From: JAAYAN01 sp964437215
GTDB taxonomy: Bacteria; Bacteroidota; Ignavibacteria; Ignavibacteriales; Melioribacteraceae
NCBI GenBank assembly: GCA_964437215.1
Contig: CAYTFZ010000055.1
Coordinates: 1 to 17,196, forward strand
DNA length: 17,196 bases
Direction of reading: 5' to 3'
Both the position numbers and the translations under genes were made by a program. Shown piece after piece: positions 15,577 to 17,196 of the stretch. The number at the start of each line of letters is the position of its first letter. Position 1 is the first letter of the stretch. Under the pieces are notes generated by a model. That model was not told the origin of the DNA. It did no database searches and saw only the letters and a list, made by a program, of their open reading frames with translations.

Positions 15577-16828
15577 CTTCGATTTCGGGAGACTTAAAAC
15601 CAGTGAAAGGAATGACGATTACAGAACGCCTTTTCAGATTGATCGCGATAGGATTATTCATTCCTCGGAATTCCGAAGACTGCAGGGGAAAACACAAGTT
15701 TTTTTACCGGGTGAATATGATTTTTACCGAACAAGGCTTACTCATTCAATAGAAGTAGCGCAAATCGGCAGATCTATATGCAATTATCTTTTGAAAAAGG
15801 AAAAAGACTTTTTTTCGGAAGAATATTATCCCGATAGCGACCTTGTTGAAGCAGCCTGCCTTTCCCACGATCTTGGGCATCCGCCTTTCGGGCACGCAGG
15901 CGAAAGGACACTAAACAGACTGATGAAAGAAACCGGCGGTTTTGAAGGAAATGCGCAGACTTTAAGGCAGATAACAGAAATCTTTTATAAAGCTGGCAGC
16001 GATCGCAAAGGAATGAACCCGACACGGGCATTTCTTGACAGTATTTTAAAATATAAAAGTCTTTACACAAACTCAGGAATGCCCGAAAATCATTTTATCT
16101 ATGATGAACAGAAAAAGTATATCGATTTTATTTTCGAAGGAAGAGAAATTCCCAACGGAATTAATTCTTTTGATAAATTAAATTCATTCAGGAGCATCGA
16201 GTGCCAGATAATGGATTGGGCAGATGATACGGCCTATGCAATTAACGATTTAGTTGACAGTATTTCCGGCGGATTTCTTTCGATTGTAAAATTGGAAAAT
16301 TTTGGCAAAGAAAATTCATCGCGATTTAACGATTACCAGAATAAATGTCTGCAAAATATTATTGAAAGTATTTTATCCGGAAACTATAAACGAAAATTTG
16401 GTTCAGAAATAGGAGAATTTATATCATCTTGTACAATAAAAGAACGCGATACCTTTATGGATGATCTGACGAACCGTTATAAATACGAGCTTGCAATTTC
16501 GCAAGAAGCTGTTGATAAAGCAGCTCTTTACAAGCAGATTTCCGTTCATCTGGTTTTTCGTTCACCCCAACTGCATCAAATGGAGTTTAAAGGCGATCTT
16601 ATGATTGAAAGGATGTTTGAGGTTTTCCGGGAGAATTATACAACCGGAAAGAGTAATAAAAAACTTCTGCCGGATTTTTCTCATAATCTTATAAAAAATA
16701 CTTCCGATGAAAATTTGCGGATTCGTCTTATTTGTGACCAAATTGCAGGGATGACGGATTCGTATGCAATGAGGACTTACCGCCGGTTATTTGAACCAGA
16801 TTTTGGATCAATTGTAGATATAGCATAA
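15548..16828 (+). CDS. dgt: Deoxyguanosinetriphosphate triphosphohydrolase (HD-domain dNTPase)
   Basis: A 426-residue cytoplasmic enzyme. The family removes triphosphate from dGTP (or other dNTPs) to give the nucleoside, so it tunes dNTP pools. The N-terminus shows RTPFQIDRDRIIHSSEFRRLQ and KTQVF, both highly typical of dGTPases. The HD metal site is built from His66 (RTRLTHSIEV), His107-Asp108 (LSHDLGHPPFGHAGE) and the Asp226-Asp227 pair (MDWADDTAYA). GGFEGNAQTLR at 130-140 is also diagnostic. The ATG at 15548 lies within the end of the kinase gene, a 29-base overlap in another frame, with no good Shine-Dalgarno motif, so translation probably depends on reading of the kinase gene. Its TAA overlaps the next ATG by one base. 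The length is normal for the shorter dGTPase subgroup. Confidence 0.95.
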   Translation: MSIKNKFYNNFDFGRLKTSERNDDYRTPFQIDRDRIIHSSEFRRLQGKTQVFLPGEYDFYRTRLTHSIEVAQIGRSICNYLLKKEKDFFSEEYYPDSDLVEAACLSHDLGHPPFGHAGERTLNRLMKETGGFEGNAQTLRQITEIFYKAGSDRKGMNPTRAFLDSILKYKSLYTNSGMPENHFIYDEQKKYIDFIFEGREIPNGINSFDKLNSFRSIECQIMDWADDTAYAINDLVDSISGGFLSIVKLENFGKENSSRFNDYQNKCLQNIIESILSGNYKRKFGSEIGEFISSCTIKERDTFMDDLTNRYKYELAISQEAVDKAALYKQISVHLVFRSPQLHQMEFKGDLMIERMFEVFRENYTTGKSNKKLLPDFSHNLIKNTSDENLRIRLICDQIAGMTDSYAMRTYRRLFEPDFGSIVDIA

Positions 16829-17196
16829 TGAAAATTTCAGAAAATATAAATATACCCGAAAACGAAATTGAACTAAGCGCTATACGGTCGCAAGGTAAAG
16901 GCGGACAAAACGTAAACAAAGTTGCCACCGCAATTCATTTAAGATTTAATGTTGTTTTATCCTCACTTCCCGAAGAAATTAAAAACAATATATTAAATAT
17001 TAAGGATAAAAGAATTACTTCCGAAGGCATAATTGTAATTAAGGCGCAAAAATACAGGACTCAGGAAAAGAACAAAGAAGAAGCGCTTAAACGGCTTGAG
17101 GAATTGATAAGGAAAGCTTTGATAAAACAGAAACCGCGAAAAAAAACAAAACCTACTGCTGCTGCAAAGTTGAAAAGAATTGACGAAAAAGGAAAA
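16828..17196 (+). CDS. arfB: ArfB/YaeJ-type peptidyl-tRNA hydrolase (ribosome rescue), 3' end cut by window
   Basis: The ATG at 16828 overlaps the dgt stop (TAATG) and the frame stays open for 123 codons to the window edge. The typical length is about 140, so only a short tail is missing. The catalytic GGQ is at residues 25-27 within SAIRSQGKGGQNVNKVATAIHLRF, which matches the core of E. coli ArfB closely. The later IVIKAQKYRTQEKN also matches. The C-terminus is becoming Lys-rich (KQKPRKKTKPTAAAKLKR), like the tail of ArfB that enters the empty mRNA channel of stalled ribosomes. The protein hydrolyses peptidyl-tRNA on ribosomes stalled without a stop codon. It lacks the anticodon-recognition domains of RF1/RF2, as expected for this class. 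Confidence 0.93.
   Translation, partial: MKISENINIPENEIELSAIRSQGKGGQNVNKVATAIHLRFNVVLSSLPEEIKNNILNIKDKRITSEGIIVIKAQKYRTQEKNKEEALKRLEELIRKALIKQKPRKKTKPTAAAKLKRIDEKGK

Noticed and set aside
1..17196. tRNA, rRNA, CRISPR, insertion sequence, integrase or toxin-antitoxin genes
   Set aside because: Intergenic regions are short and AT-rich with no cloverleaf, spaced repeats or terminal inverted repeats that I could see, and no ORF resembles these families.

Overview
The window is AT-rich bacterial chromosome. It is probably from the Bacteroidota/Chlorobi/Ignavibacteria group. The grounds are a sensor kinase with a periplasmic Reg_prop double propeller and Y_Y_Y domain, a UvrB of Bacteroidota/Chlorobi type, small SPII lipoproteins, and promoter-like sequences close to the Bacteroidota TTG-N19/20-TAnnTTTG pattern. 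Shine-Dalgarno-like GGA motifs precede many starts, which fits Ignavibacteria or Chlorobi better than Bacteroidia. This lineage call is an inference from sequence flavour. The run of exactly 100 N (11649-11748) suggests a draft or metagenome-assembled scaffold.

Layout: a truncated short-chain dehydrogenase lies on the minus strand at the left edge (1-241). Every other gene is on the plus strand. A divergent intergenic region leads into three closely spaced genes: an exported nucleoside-hydrolase-like protein, a GNAT acetyltransferase and a SAM methyltransferase (424-2524). Next come a Na+/H+ antiporter-like permease and a lipoprotein metallophosphoesterase, 26 bp apart (2679-4957). A 25-residue putative lipoprotein (5064-5141) follows, ending just before a G9 tract. 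Then come an M3 peptidyl-dipeptidase (Dcp-like, 5282 or 5342 to 7390) and a large membrane sensor kinase (7500-10646) closed by a good intrinsic terminator.

The right part begins with an intergenic region holding a hairpin or pseudoknot-capable element (10711-10748) and a candidate promoter. After it runs a tight series: uvrB, a FIST-domain sensor, a soluble PAS histidine kinase, dGTP triphosphohydrolase and an ArfB-type ribosome-rescue hydrolase cut by the window end. The last four genes overlap each other by 4, 29 and 1 bases, so they are very likely co-transcribed and translationally coupled. Nucleotide excision repair, dNTP-pool control, ribosome rescue and a cytoplasmic two-protein sensor therefore share one transcription unit, which is the most interesting arrangement here. 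The two kinases have clearly paralogous catalytic cores, both lack receiver domains, and no response regulator gene is present in the window.

No tRNA, rRNA, CRISPR array, transposase or prophage gene was recognised. No wholly new system is evident. The best leads are the FIST-kinase cassette, the structured intergenic element, the micro-lipoprotein and the alternative start of the M3 peptidase.
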